From Polytrichum commune (Eukaryota > Streptophyta > Polytrichopsida > Polytrichales > Polytrichaceae): 64,000 bases of DNA. Each line of letters opens with the position of its first letter. Position 1 is the stretch's first letter. The stretch covers positions 41,726,001 through 41,790,000 of the forward strand of contig OX485806.1 in assembly GCA_950295325.1 (NCBI GenBank). The letters are read 5' to 3'. Positions 1 to 10,921 of the stretch are shown here, one piece after another. Position numbers and translations under genes: made by a program. The notes under the pieces are model-generated. The model searched no databases and was not told the origin of the DNA. It saw nothing but the letters and a program-made list of their open reading frames with translations.

Positions 1-162
1 TTCAAGTTGTCCGTAGCTATCACAGGTTCGTATGGAATCACAAATGTGTGTTAAAAGGATTTCCAATTTTTTTGGATTTGTTTGCCAAATGTCCAACTTC
101 ATCCATCTGTTTAGTGGTTATCTCATATTTTTGTTGTTCATCCATCATTTTTTTTTTTCAGG

Positions 163-327
163 TATGATCGTCCACGGCCATGGGGACGTGAAATATGCCC
201 ATTATGGTTTGGATTCTTACCCTGGCAATGCCAACCACACGGTTGGTTCATTTGCAAAAGTCTTGCACGATCTTGAGAAGCCGCCGATTCATTCTTCCCG
301 TGTCCTTTCTGATGGTTGTGGAACGAC
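163..327 (+). pseudogene. DUF7869-like gene, 5' exon before the 59-kb insertion
   Basis: An open frame starts directly after a long pyrimidine tract ending in CAG at 160-162, a good splice acceptor, so bases 1-162 look like an intron. The exon encodes about 54 residues (M-I-V-H-G-H-G-D near the start, then a segment ending L-S-D-G-C-G-T-T). It stops being host sequence at ACGAC (323-327), where LTR retrotransposon A begins. The same reading frame resumes after the second ACGAC at 59554 once one copy is discounted, which is the main evidence that the two pieces are one gene. The family assignment rests on the downstream exon (DNC.KDNK.RYVF and GHTHDDIDASF motifs, recalled as DUF7869-like). Function is unknown; an RNase H-like, transposon-derived origin is an inference. 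Exons upstream of the window are not visible. Confidence 0.65.
323..327. repeat. Left TSD (ACGAC) of gypsy element A
   Basis: ACGAC at 323-327 is repeated exactly at 59554-59558, immediately outside the two LTR ends of element A. A 5-bp duplication is the expected footprint of a Ty3/gypsy integrase. The host reading frame is continuous across the pair when one copy is removed. Confidence 0.8.
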
Positions 328-2515
328 AGTGAGCCCGAATTTGTGCTCACATGGTTCCTTAATCACAAAAAATTACTAACACCTCAATTTTGTACTTCAT
401 TGAGTTGTCAAAAGGATAAAGAAAAAGTGAGGAGTTTAAGTCTTGGTTGAATTAAGTTAATTGGTGGTTAAAAGTTAAGTAGTTGAATATGAGTCTAGGG
501 GGAGGAAAAGTCAAACTAAAGGAGTGGGAAAGTGGAGCTTGGAAGGGTAAAGGCCAAAGGGAGAGGTCTTGACCCGTTTTTCTTTTCAGGCGGCCCGAAA
601 GATGCCGGGCACCCCAGGAAAAAAAGGAGAAGCTTGGAGGGGTCTTGGGAGGCAAGTGAGAGGAGCCTCATTAAGCATGTAGGTGGGTAGAGGAAGAGAA
701 GAGAGAAGGCTAGGTTAGGAGGGCGGAAACGCTGCAAAAAATAAAAATAAAAATAAAAAAATTCGGCAGAAGTGAAGGCATCAATCAAATGAGGTGCATG
801 CAGAAATGCGCGAAACGGATGTTCGTGCAAACGAAATGGTGAATCAGAGGGCGACACGAGGATTGACTTCCGAGATCTGAAGAAGAAAAGTAAAGAGATG
901 CAGGACGCGGGATCCTAGGCGGGAGATGGCATTACAGGGATCCGGTTACGGGTGGTGAGGTTGCGAGCGACTCCTCATGCAGGAGTGTCTGCTTTGAGCT
1001 GGTTCCGTCTTGAACTCCCAGGTTTGAAATTCTCCCCATTTGATTTCTTTCCAGAAAAAGAAAAATGAGCATAGGAGAGGGGTTGTTTGTCTTCATGACG
1101 ACAGTTGCATTTGGCAGTATTGCCGACATAGTGTGGTGGGGGTGAGGCCAAGTCACGTTGCTTGTGATCTGCTAGTTGATGCGATCTCCTGGTGATAAAT
1201 GTCATTTCCTCTGTTTGAAAGACTTGGCTGCAATGTGGAATTTGTGGTAACTAGCGAGCAAAAAACTCGTGTGGAGATGGGCCAATGTTTGACGAAAGGT
1301 GCTACGTTGGGGGGCCATCTCTATTGCGATCTTGGGCTTAATGTCTCTATAGGTTGAGGTTGTGAGTTGGGTCAGAATCCTCAAATTGGGGTGAGAGGGT
1401 AGTGGATTTAAGAGCGAGAGCGTGCTCGGCAATTTGGCAGTCTTCAGGGAGTAAACACGTCTTGTGATATCAGGAGCGTAGCAGACTGATCCGGCGCTGC
1501 GATTTGTGTGGGTCGTTGAAAAAGTTCTAAGGGGGGTGGATGCAACAGTCGGAGTGTGGGTGGTAGTTTCATACATGCGATTGGTGGCAGGGGGTTGTTG
1601 GTTTGATCTTCTGCTGTTTTCTTTTAAACAAAAAGAGTTGTTGGAAGACCTGACCTCGGACTGTTCCCGCCTACAATTGCTGCACTTGTGTGGCGAGCAA
1701 TTTTCCTTCTCAGGATGTAGGGGAGGAAAGGGAGAATTTACTTATCTTCTTGTTAGTTGCTGTGAAAGTTTCTGGGACTGCAGAGGCTGAGAACGGGGGT
1801 GGTGGATGCGGTGGAGACAACTGGACGGTTTCCTCATACTTCGAACTGAGGCAGTAAACTCTTGCTGGTTGGAGAAAGGAGTCAAGAGCTGTAATAGAGC
1901 TATGGACCTGCCGACTACCTGATGCACTAACCTCGTCCAAAGGGGGGGCAACTTCTTGTTGATGTCCACTGGGTGATGGAGTCTCTGCATCGAGGACTTC
2001 TTGAGTCGGTAGTATATAGGGGAAAATCCGCTCACCCACAGCAGCGACTCTTATTAGCAGGCGAGAGCAACCAGACAACCATGCTCGGTAACGGAGCCGT
2101 GGAGGTCAGAATGGTCGGCATCCCAACATCACCAAAAAATGGAGGGGCAGATGGGTAGCTGGCCAGGGTTGGACAAGGTGATAGAGCTGGAAACAAACAG
2201 AGGGATGCCACTAAGGAATGAAGTTTAGCATTAGAGAGTGAGGTAGGGAATAAGCCGGACTCCCCTCTTGCTGAGGAAAGATGCTATTAGGCAGAGGTAG
2301 GAGAGGAACTAATAGATTTATAAGGAACGGACAAGGTTAGGAGTCCCAACATTTGTAAATGTTTGTATGGTTTAATAAAGAAAATGTGTTATACACACCA
2401 CTTCTCCCATTTCCTCAATTATGATTGCACATGTGAGTGGTATGCTTGAATGTGGCACATGATCTTCCACCCGGACTAGGACGCAATTGAAGGGCGGGGG
2501 TGATTGTAGCTCATA
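328..2515 (+). repeat. 5' LTR of element A (TGTGAGCC family)
   Basis: The LTR begins AGTGAGCCCGAATTTGTGCT and ends GTAGCTCATA. The ends are imperfect inverted repeats typical of this family (TGTGAGCC...GGCTCACA). The homologous remnant at 58395-59553 matches 654-1525 and 2254-2515 but lacks 1526-2253. Sequence around 540-680 recurs in inverted orientation near 55640-55770 and 62500-62650 inside other LTRs of the family. A CCGGACTAGGACGC motif lies about 40 bp from the end, as in the other family members. The short ORFs in this interval are not conserved between copies and I do not call them genes. Confidence 0.8.
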
Positions 2516-2519
2516 TAAT

Positions 2520-2537
2520 TGGTGTGTTCGCCGGGAG
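2520..2537 (+). promoter_or_regulatory. Primer-binding site of element A
   Basis: TGGTGTGTTCGCCGGGAG follows the 5' LTR end by 4 bp. It has the form of the complement of a tRNA 3' end: TGG for CCA, then acceptor stem, then the T-arm strand. Element B has the related TGATGCGTCCGCCGGGAG at the same position. From memory the second resembles the complement of a plant tRNA-Gly(UCC) 3' end; that primer identity is unverified. Confidence 0.55.
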
Positions 2538-2538
2538 C

Positions 2539-3209
2539 AAGGAGGTCACAATTGTTGGAAGCGGATGCGGTGGTAGAAGAGGATTTCAATTGAGATAAAC
2601 AACCTCAACTCCAACTTGCACATTGCTGATTTGATTGTGTTCAAGGAGTAGTAATCACGCATTTCAATTAATGATAACAATAAGGGGAAAATAAAGATAA
2701 AATTAAAAAAATTTATTTACTTAGTTGATTAGATAAATAGCTAGGTAATTGATTAGTTACTTAAGTAGTCAATTAGCGAGTTAATTCGTGAGTTAATTAG
2801 TGAATTAATTAATGATTTAATTAATGATTTAATTAATCACTTAATTAAATGATATTAATTCAAAATAAATTTTAGTCAATTAAGTTACTTTAGTGTTTTA
2901 CCGCCACTTTTTGATTGCGGCCGAAGAGAGTTACTAGGTAAGTTCCTTCACCGTAATTTTTGTTTTTACTGCGGTAAATTTTTTAATTTCTATCGAGCAG
3001 CAGCGCACAATACACTTTTTTTTTCCTGCTTTAGGATTAGAGTGTAATTGCTAGCTGCAATCAAGTAGGAAGTTAGGGGGAAGATTGAATTCACTCCAAT
3101 CTCCCAACACTAGCACAAAGTGTTGGGAGGATCCCCCCCTACTTCTTGTGTTAGGGTCAAGCGAGGGGGCCTTGGGGTAAAATGTGGAGGTCGTCCCACG
3201 GTTGCTCTA
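2539..3209 (+). other. Element A untranslated leader, first part
   Basis: No gene is seen here. The stretch 2690-2870 is very AT-rich with repeated TTAATTAATGA-like words. A perfect 11-bp inverted repeat lies at 3101-3111 / 3119-3129 (CTCCCAACACT / AGTGTTGGGAG) with a 7-base loop, a possible RNA hairpin in the leader. The leader is interrupted by a solo LTR at 3210 and resumes at 5127. Confidence 0.5.
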
Positions 3210-5126
3210 TGTCAGCCCTAAACTCCCACCCTTGTGCGTCGTAGTCCGGGTGAGAGCCTGTGGCAGACATGTCATTGATCAACCCTCTTGGCCTTAGGAT
3301 TCAACTTCCCAGGTTCCATATCGAAACTTTAAACACATATTTCTTTATTTCAAGAACACAAGGTTACAAGTATTGACAAATACTGTTTCCCCCTGTGGGT
3401 ATTTCCAAACCCCTCACTTCATAAACCTTCAGCACACCACACTTAAATCCTAATACAATAAGTTACCCTACAGTTGGTTGATACCAAACCCAGGTTAGCA
3501 GTTGGGTTTAATCACCCTTCCCGCTACACATTCCAACTTGGCTCACATCCACACAACTAAAACACTTATTAATGACTTAGCTTCTACTCTACGGAATACT
3601 CCAATTTGACTATCAAACTCTCATGTCACTACCCCTTACATTCACCATGTGATCAATTAGTGCCTAATCATGTTCGGTGACTAAGCCTTATTTCCCAGCC
3701 CAAGACCATTACAGCCAACGGTAATCACCCCCATGCCTCCTAACGGCTTCACAGTACCTTCCGACCTTGCTGATCTTTGAATCTGTTCTCAGCCACCATA
3801 TTCCCTCGCTTCCAGTTGCCTACATTGCAACAATGGCTCTGTATATTGCCGAGACAGGGGACTGTGGGGCGTTCCCACCCTCGGTATTGTCTCGATCTCA
3901 CCGAGCAGTCAAGAGCCAACCCTGCCGCAAAAACTCAAAACTCCCAACCCCGAAGCTGGCTACCTTTTCGCAGCTTAGAGTTATCCTTCGGGAGGAGACT
4001 GAATAAGACCACTTTCTTCTCCCAGCAATATCAAAATTCACAGCCGAGGTATTCACCTCCGACCTGAATCATAGCCTCTCAACTGAGCACGCCACTGCCA
4101 TTCTAGATGCCAACATCAAGAGCCCAACCGCGATTGCTGGGTCGTTTATTAACATTGATCATTTAAGATTCCTGCACCGAATTCAAGCATGATACCCACC
4201 TTCCCCAAATGTGCAGAATGTGGCCTAGCAACTAGACCGCTCCTCGAATGTGTAGTTTTTTTCCTTGGCACCCAACTTCTCATAGTGTCGGCAGAAGAGT
4301 TGACTGCATTTTTCCTCTCTGCCACAGGTGTTGCATTCAATTGAGCCGCAGGTGCCTCTTCGGGCCCTCCCACATCCTTCTCAACTAGCCTCCACCATAC
4401 CAGTGCGTCTCAAGAACAAGGGAACCCTTTGAGCTCTTCCGAATTCCATGTGCACAACCGGGCTTATGCCGCCAGCCCTCCGCCTGTAGCCACATTACTC
4501 CCACAACATCCTTCGCCTTTCCCCCTCCTGTAACTGTCCTTGCACTCCCGCTTCCGCTTACTGGCCGACCATTCCCCTCGCCCCCTGCTACTGCCCTTGC
4601 ACTTCCCCGAGGAGAAAGAGAGGAGCAGCCACCGAACACCGAACAGGGCCCCTGGATCTGGAATTCCGGTACCCAATCTGGAATTTTTGAAGGGACCCCC
4701 CCTTGAATGAACAATTAACTTACTCTACTCGCCCAACTAACCTTGGATCAAGGCCATTCACCAAGGTGCATCCAACTTCACTTAACCTAACGCACTGCTT
4801 TAGTTTCTTTTTCACTTTTAATAACAAGAGTTTCTCAATCAACCCCACTAAATCCAATTAGCACCTAACACCCTTAACTAATTCTAAACTTACCCCCTTT
4901 AGCTATCCACTCCCACCAATACTAAGTTTCAATAATTTTAATGATTAAAAAGACATGGGGGCATAATATCGGGCTCACACTCATACACTCACCCGTAAAT
5001 CCCTTAAGGCTAACTTCAAGAGCTCTAACGCTCTACACTTACAACTTAACTTAACTGAAACACAATTCCATTGGCTGGGGAGTTGTTAATGCAACATACA
5101 AGTGTGGGCACCATATTGGGCTCACA
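3210..5126 (-). mobile_element. Solo LTR (TGTGAGCC family) in element A leader
   Basis: This LTR lies on the minus strand. Read on plus it starts TGTCAGCCCTAAACTCCCAC and ends ATATTGGGCTCACA. It is flanked by a perfect 5-bp TSD CTCTA (3205-3209 and 5127-5131). No internal region or partner LTR is present, so it is best read as a solo LTR left by LTR-LTR recombination. A second GGGCTCACAC end-like motif at about 4973-4982 suggests a short internal duplication. ORFs of 70-109 codons inside it are unsupported. Confidence 0.85.
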
Positions 5127-6171
5127 CTCTAAGATCAACCAATGAGCCCCTAGGCCAAAGGGGAAGGAGCATGTGCCCGGGTATGGGACAAGGGCGCTCC
5201 CTCCTTCACCCCTGGACTTGATTGACCGCCAAGGTAAGAGCAGCTAGTATTCCCCCTTACACCTTTACCTTTCTCGCAATCGTGGTGTGAAAAGACGCTT
5301 AAGGGGGTCGAGGGAAAGGAACGCGGCATGAGGTGAGTCTCCCTACCTTCTCGGGATGGCATAATTAAGATCACACTAATAAGATGACCGGTTAGAACAC
5401 TAAAATCTATTGGGGGGGTTTAATTAACATTTAGGCCGAAGTAATTTAGGATTTATCATAGGGTGAATTTTCAGGTTTTTACCTTAGGATAAATTCCGAA
5501 GTTTTTACCTTTAGATAATTAATTGGATGTTTTACCTTCGAATAAGAATTTCAGGTTTTTACCCCGGGATGAAATCATTGAGTTTACCTTGGGGTGGAAA
5601 TTTTTATTTACTAAGATAATTGAAAGTTACCGCCTATAACTTAGAAAACCCAGCTAAGAGATAGTTAGGCAAGAGATTACTAATAGCCAGGGAACAACAA
5701 ATTAGGATTTGCGCATGAGGGGGAGTGCTGACTAGCAGGTGGTGAGGATAATTGCTTAAGGTACGTCTTTCTACAAAGTGAAAATGATAAGTAATTAAAG
5801 AAGGATTTTTGTAATTGTCGTTGTCGGTATCCGAGGAAGAGAGTAATTCCCTAGTCATAGTGTCATGTCTAAGACGAGAGGGTGATGCCTCAGTCTCAAC
5901 ATGGTGCATGATGAAGGTCAGCCCCTCGCCTTGGTATTGTGGCAAGTACCAACTTGAGGGAGAGTACGAAGGTGATCCTCCAACTTGACTGATAGTTGGT
6001 AGGAGCATGTTATCCCCTGTTTGGGATTGCTAAACCTAAGTAGCTTGCAGGTTCCTTTTTTCCTCGCCTCCCAAATTGTTTAAATAACATCAAGATAAGC
6101 GGAAACATAATTGGAGAAAAAATAGTGAGGGGTAAGCTTGGTCAAGTGAAGGTCGATCGATTATTTAGTAG
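5127..6171 (+). other. Element A untranslated leader, second part
   Basis: No gene. 5210-5440 is homologous to 13400-13640 in element B (shared GGGATGGCATAA and ACACTAATAAGATGACC-like blocks). 5640-6060 is homologous to 15240-15605 (shared GACGAGAGGGTGA, GATCAGCCCCTC, CTGTTTGGGATT and GCTTGCAGGTTC blocks). Between these, 5455-5605 is a run of about four imperfect repeats built on AGGTTTTTACCTTAGGATAA. This shared leader is the main evidence that A and B are members of the same gypsy family. Confidence 0.6.
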
Positions 6172-8649
6172 ATGTATGTTAGGACTCAATCGCAGAAGCC
6201 GAAATTAACATTAGGATTAGAACGAGCTACGTGGCGGAAGAGGCTACCGAAAATTGTAGAGGTAATAGATGAAGTAGAGGATAGGAAAGAATGTGGTAGA
6301 GACGTAGGAGGTGTGCGCGAGCTTTTAGAAGTAGAGGCTCAACCGGAGAAGGAGGCAACTTCTTTCCAGTTGAGAAGCCGGATATCATCAGAGACTGATA
6401 CGAACGGAGAGAAGACTGCGTTAGAGGCTAGTAGCAAGGTGGGAGTGGATACACCATTAGTCATCATCGCCCAGGAAGGGAAAAGAGGGCCTCCACCCCC
6501 TATTCCACCCATTCACCCTTTGGTTAGACCGAGAGGTCTCCCAATTATGGTTCCGCGGAATTTGGCGGTTGTGGATATGCCCTCTAACCTCCCTAAGTTT
6601 TGGGGAACAAAAAAATGAGGATCCCTCGAGGCACATGGAGCGGTACATTGAGAGGTTAGCTAGTTCGCTAATCATTGACCCTGGATACTAGTTAGTATGG
6701 TTCTCGACTACTTTGGAAGGCGAAGCTTACGAGTGGTACAAGGACCATACCAATGGTCATTTTAGAGGTTGGGAACAAATACAGAGAGATTTCTTGAATG
6801 AATTTAGGTTGGAGGTAGGGCATAGCACTGCCTTGAGAACATTATCTTCTTTAAAGCAGGGGAGGGACGAGGAGATCTCTGCTTACATTAAGAGGTTTGA
6901 TATGGTGTGTACCTGCTTTATTGGCACAATGCTTAATGACGACACGCTAAAGCATTTCTTTATCCAAGTTTTTTTTTAAAGCGGATACTATACGAGGAGT
7001 GTTGGAGAGAAACCCTCAGACTTTAGTAGCAGCTAAGACAACTGCTAGGGAGATGGAGCATATAGACATGGATTATAAGATGCTATGGATTATAGGATGA
7101 GTCAATTCCTCAGTTCATTCCTATCCGCCCTAGACCGTTGAAGAGAGAGTCAGGAAAAAATGTGGGGCAAGCCCCACAAGCACTCACCAATTCGGGACCT
7201 AGGCCATTAGCAGTTAGAGAGCCGACGCCACTACTAGCTTTGTCAGCTCCTCGGGGGGACATTCAACTCGAAGACATGGAGAAGAGGTTGGAAGCTAGTC
7301 AGTTAGGATTTCAAGAGGCCATGATGAAGCAAATGCAAAGCTTGACGGATCAAATATCCTTGATAATTAGGAGTTAGCAACATGGTCCTCCACTTCCGGT
7401 AGAATCAGGAAGACACGCTTTGGGGTTGTGGTGTGTCTAGTGTGGCCAACCGGGCCACACGAAGCAGTTTTGTAAAGTGGGGCAAAACCACAATCAGAGG
7501 ATAGTAGGCAGTCCACCTCCACACAACCAAGGAGGGCAAGGCCCAAATCAGTATGGTCAGGGTAATTTTAGGGGACCTCCTAGAGTACAAGGTGGACATA
7601 GTGGTGTGAGGAAGGAGTTTCATCATTTTTGTGGAAGGTGACACTCCCCTGAACAATGTTCGTCGGAAGGACAAAGATATGGTTGTAGCAATTTTGGAGG
7701 CAACCATCTTTTCAACGAATGTCGTTAGCCGATCAAAGTCATTAGGTTGCTTCATCCCGTGGCCAATCCGTACCAACAAGCGAGGGACAATTTGAGAGGT
7801 GCTAGGCCATAGGGAGGACCTACTAACGAACTAAGGCCACCTAACCTCTATTATGACCACGAGAATATTAAGCAAACATTCCATCTTCCGGCGGGTTTAC
7901 AAACGGCAAGTGGTTACATTCCTATAAAGGGTAGACTCGTAGGTCCACAGATTAAGGACAATAGGAGGCAAGGTCCACCCAATGATTCAGGACCGTCAAA
8001 TTCTCAGGATGTCAGGTTCATGGGGGTGCCTACGGATTCCCATCCGGATGAGGTTTTCCTTCTCTAATTGACACCTGGGGAAGAGAAAAACCAATGGCCT
8101 CCTAACGTTAACGTGATCACTTACGAGTTGAGAGGGTTTGATGAGGAAGCTAAACCACTAGCTCCAGCACTTGCAGTCACCACTAGGACCATGCGGGGCA
8201 ATCTCCAAGCCGAGAGGAAAACGGAGGGCCAAGAGGAATACTCCTCAAATGAGGCCCCCCATCTTTGGGATTTAGAAAGAGTGGCTAGATCGGCTAGGAG
8301 GACTGCCAAGGCCTTGGAACAAGAGAACAAGGTTCTCGAAGGTAGAGAAGGGTCACCTATCATTCACGACTTAGAGGCTAGTGAGATGGGAGAGTGGGAA
8401 GGACCTGGGATCCCTAGGGAGGAGTTTGATGGGGTGAAAAATGTAAAGTTGGAGAGACAAAAGGGATATGATTTGTGGGCGGACTTTAGTTCGCTCAAGG
8501 CTGACATCACGTTTGGACAATTGTTGGAAATATCACCCTTGGCTCGTAAAACCCTCAAGGAAGGAATGCCCGTGACTAGGAGAACTAGGAAGACAAAGAC
8601 TAGAGTGGCGGCTACAATGCAATTGCCGGGGAAGGGTCATGACGTAAAG
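6172..8649 (+). pseudogene. Element A gag polyprotein (broken)
   Basis: The gag region packages retroelement RNA into virus-like particles. The frame opens at the ATG at 6172, shortly after the leader end, and aligns with B's gag from 15703. A poly-A frameshift lies at about 6610-6617. The capsid-like retrotransposon gag core follows at 6713-6979 (EAYEWYKDH, FLNEFR, AYIKRFD motifs), with another break at about 6970. A proline-rich and MMKQMQSLTDQ segment lies at 7138-7377. A CCHC zinc knuckle at about 7430-7480 (C-V-stop-C-G-Q-P-G-H-T-K-Q-F-C) carries an internal TAG. The 8068-8649 frame (acidic, E/R-rich, ending at G-H-D-V-K) links gag to protease and is cut by the LTR fragment at 8650. Several stops mean no functional Gag is made. 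Confidence 0.75.
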
Positions 8650-10177
8650 TAAGAAGCTTCAATAACAATTGTAGTAAGTAGATTATCTTATATCAATATT
8701 ACTTCATTCATATGTATTCAAACTTTGATATGAATTAATGTCTTCATCATTCTTGTTAATCATAAGTTCAACAATCAATATGTAATATAATATGTATAAT
8801 ACTTATAAGTCAATTATGTAGTTTTCAATAATAAGCTCCTCCTCTTTTGAAGGAGTTGCAATCGTTAAGTTGTTTTGCTTAAATCATAACATGCATATAA
8901 TTCTTCAATCATTCAATCACATGTATATTTATAATTCCCTTTTGAGGAGATCAATGATAAGTTCCGCTTTGAGAGATAATCTTGTTTCCTTCACTCAAGT
9001 TGACAATCACTTTCTCAATTCAATCTCTCTCAAAGTCCCATTGATTCTCCAATTTGTCTTGAGCGCTTTGTTCTCACCCTCACACTATCTTTTGAGTTCT
9101 TTCTCAAAAGAGTCTACTCAATCTACTCTACTCTCGGTTGCTCAATCACTTAAGCTACAAAGTACCATTGACGACTCGTAGTTCAAATTGAGAAGGAGAG
9201 GTAAGAGAGATCACTCATATTGTAGAAAAGATAAGTGTATTGCAAAAGTTCCTCAAGAGGAGAGTTACAAAAGCTTCAAGTGATTCTTGACACTCAAATT
9301 TAAGATAACTTCGTTGTGTAGAAAATGAGGTAATAGTCTCCTAATTTGCTTTCCTTATATAGTCTTCTCTTCCTAATCCAAAATCTACATTAAGAGTGGT
9401 TGTGATCTCCACTTTTCTAAATAACTATCTATCTTCAAAATATGTAGATGTTAACTAACTTAAACGGTTATAACCGTTTTACCATTTGAATGTTCAAGTC
9501 TCTAAGATTCTACTATATCCTTGTCGTGGCTACATTGTAATTCCTTTTGAGAATGCAATCAAGTCTTCACATTTGCTTGATTCCAATGATTTGTTTTAAA
9601 CATACTAGTAGAATCTACCTTTGTCCTATATGCTCATAATGCATCTTCTAATATCCCAACAATCCTAATATTCCATAATCATGTCTTTCAAAATATCCCC
9701 GATTCTCATATATACTTCATAATCATATCTCCTCAATAGTCATTTAATCCTCAAAAACCCATATTCCTATATGCTCCCTAATACTACTTATAATTGCTTT
9801 CATAATTGTCTTCAAAACACTTACACTTAGATTAGTGGTATATAATCCTAGTCCTAATATACCATATAATGTCCTTCTATACCCTTATATTCCTCCTCTA
9901 TAAGTCCTTACAAAAATTCCCCCTTTCTAATACTAAGTTCCCTTTGTTAAACGGCCGAGTACCTATCACCATGGTAAGGGAGCCTAATACCGCGCGTCTT
10001 CCTTGTGATGCCGTGGTAATGGACCCTATAGCCGTGGTTGTGCTCTTATTGCCGTGGTTGAGAACCTCCGAGCTCTCTTCCGGGCCTCTCTCCATTTCGG
10101 TGATGATCTTTTTCCTCTTGGTGATGCTTGATGCCTTTGGGTGTTTCATTTCCCTCTCATAATGTTGGTACTCAACA
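8650..10177 (-). mobile_element. Truncated L2-type LTR fragment between A gag and protease
   Basis: This is a minus-strand copy of the 2.27-kb element seen intact at 26713-28981. Bases 8646-9345 match the complement of about 27530-28220, and similarity continues more weakly to 10177, which ends in ...CTCAACA (TGTTGAG on minus). The left end starts mid-element at the word AAAG shared by host and LTR. About 760 bp of the LTR, its TSD and about 8 bp of A's coding sequence are therefore missing. It interrupts element A exactly where B's frame runs through. ORFs here (for example 8870-9181) are not called as genes. Confidence 0.7.
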
Positions 10178-10890
10178 GATAGAGGTCATAGTGGTGGACA
10201 AGGTGGTACCCAATGTACTCGTTGATGGGGGAAGTGGGTTAAACATCTTGCCGGCGCATACAATGAAAAAGCTCGGCCTCAGTTTGACAGGTTCATCACC
10301 CTTTGTCATTAATATGGCCAACCAAAGTCCTTCGATGCCGCTAGGGATGATTAAAGATTGTAGGATCATGACAGGAGGAGAAAAATACATTGTCATTTTT
10401 CATGTCATTAAGATACATTCAGACAAGAACGCATTTTCCATCTTGTTGGGTAGGCCTTGGTTGAGAATGGCGGATGTCATTGTAGATTGGGGAGGGGTTA
10501 AGCCCTCCATCACGTATGGCCCTAAGGGTAATAGAATTAAGGTACACATCGGGTCCTTAGGTCATTGGATAAGGGAAAAGATCACCCCCTCTTCGGATGA
10601 GGAAAAGGAAGAGAATGAGGGGGAGAAGAAGCATGAGACATTGGTGGGGGTGGTCCACTCAGGTAGACGTGAGGTTCCACTAGACACCGAGTTAATCAGC
10701 CTAGGTCTCAGTTTCTACCATTCGAGTGACGATGGAGAGTACGCTAAGTGGTTGAGGGAGTATCTTGACTTGGTGTGCGATGTGATGGTGACCTCTTACC
10801 ATGAGTGCTTAAGGGACGGCAGTAATTGCTTAAGGACGGAAGGGACGCCTCGCTGGAACCTTGTGAGATATTGACCGAGGAGGAGTGGTT
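10178..10890 (+). pseudogene. Element A protease region (retropepsin-like)
   Basis: The aspartic protease of the gypsy polyprotein cleaves Gag-Pol. After the LTR fragment the frame carries VLVDGGSGLNIL at about 10210-10250, the retropepsin D-x-G-S-type active-site region. It is followed by I-N-M-A-N-Q-S and I-L-L-G-R-P-W-L, which match the flap and C-terminal G-R-P-W motif of plant gypsy proteases. A region of acidic and Y/W-rich sequence follows. A frameshift near 10855-10870 ends the frame at a TGA before the RT linker. B has the homologous region at 17985-18890. Confidence 0.7.
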
Positions 10891-10921
10891 GCAAGGAGGA
10901 CTGACTCCTTGAATTGAAGAC

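Noticed and set aside
8870-9181. A 103-codon ORF with a similar minus-strand frame at 27699-27899
   Set aside because: Both lie in copies of the L2 repeat and the similarity follows from nucleotide identity; no start or context supports a gene.
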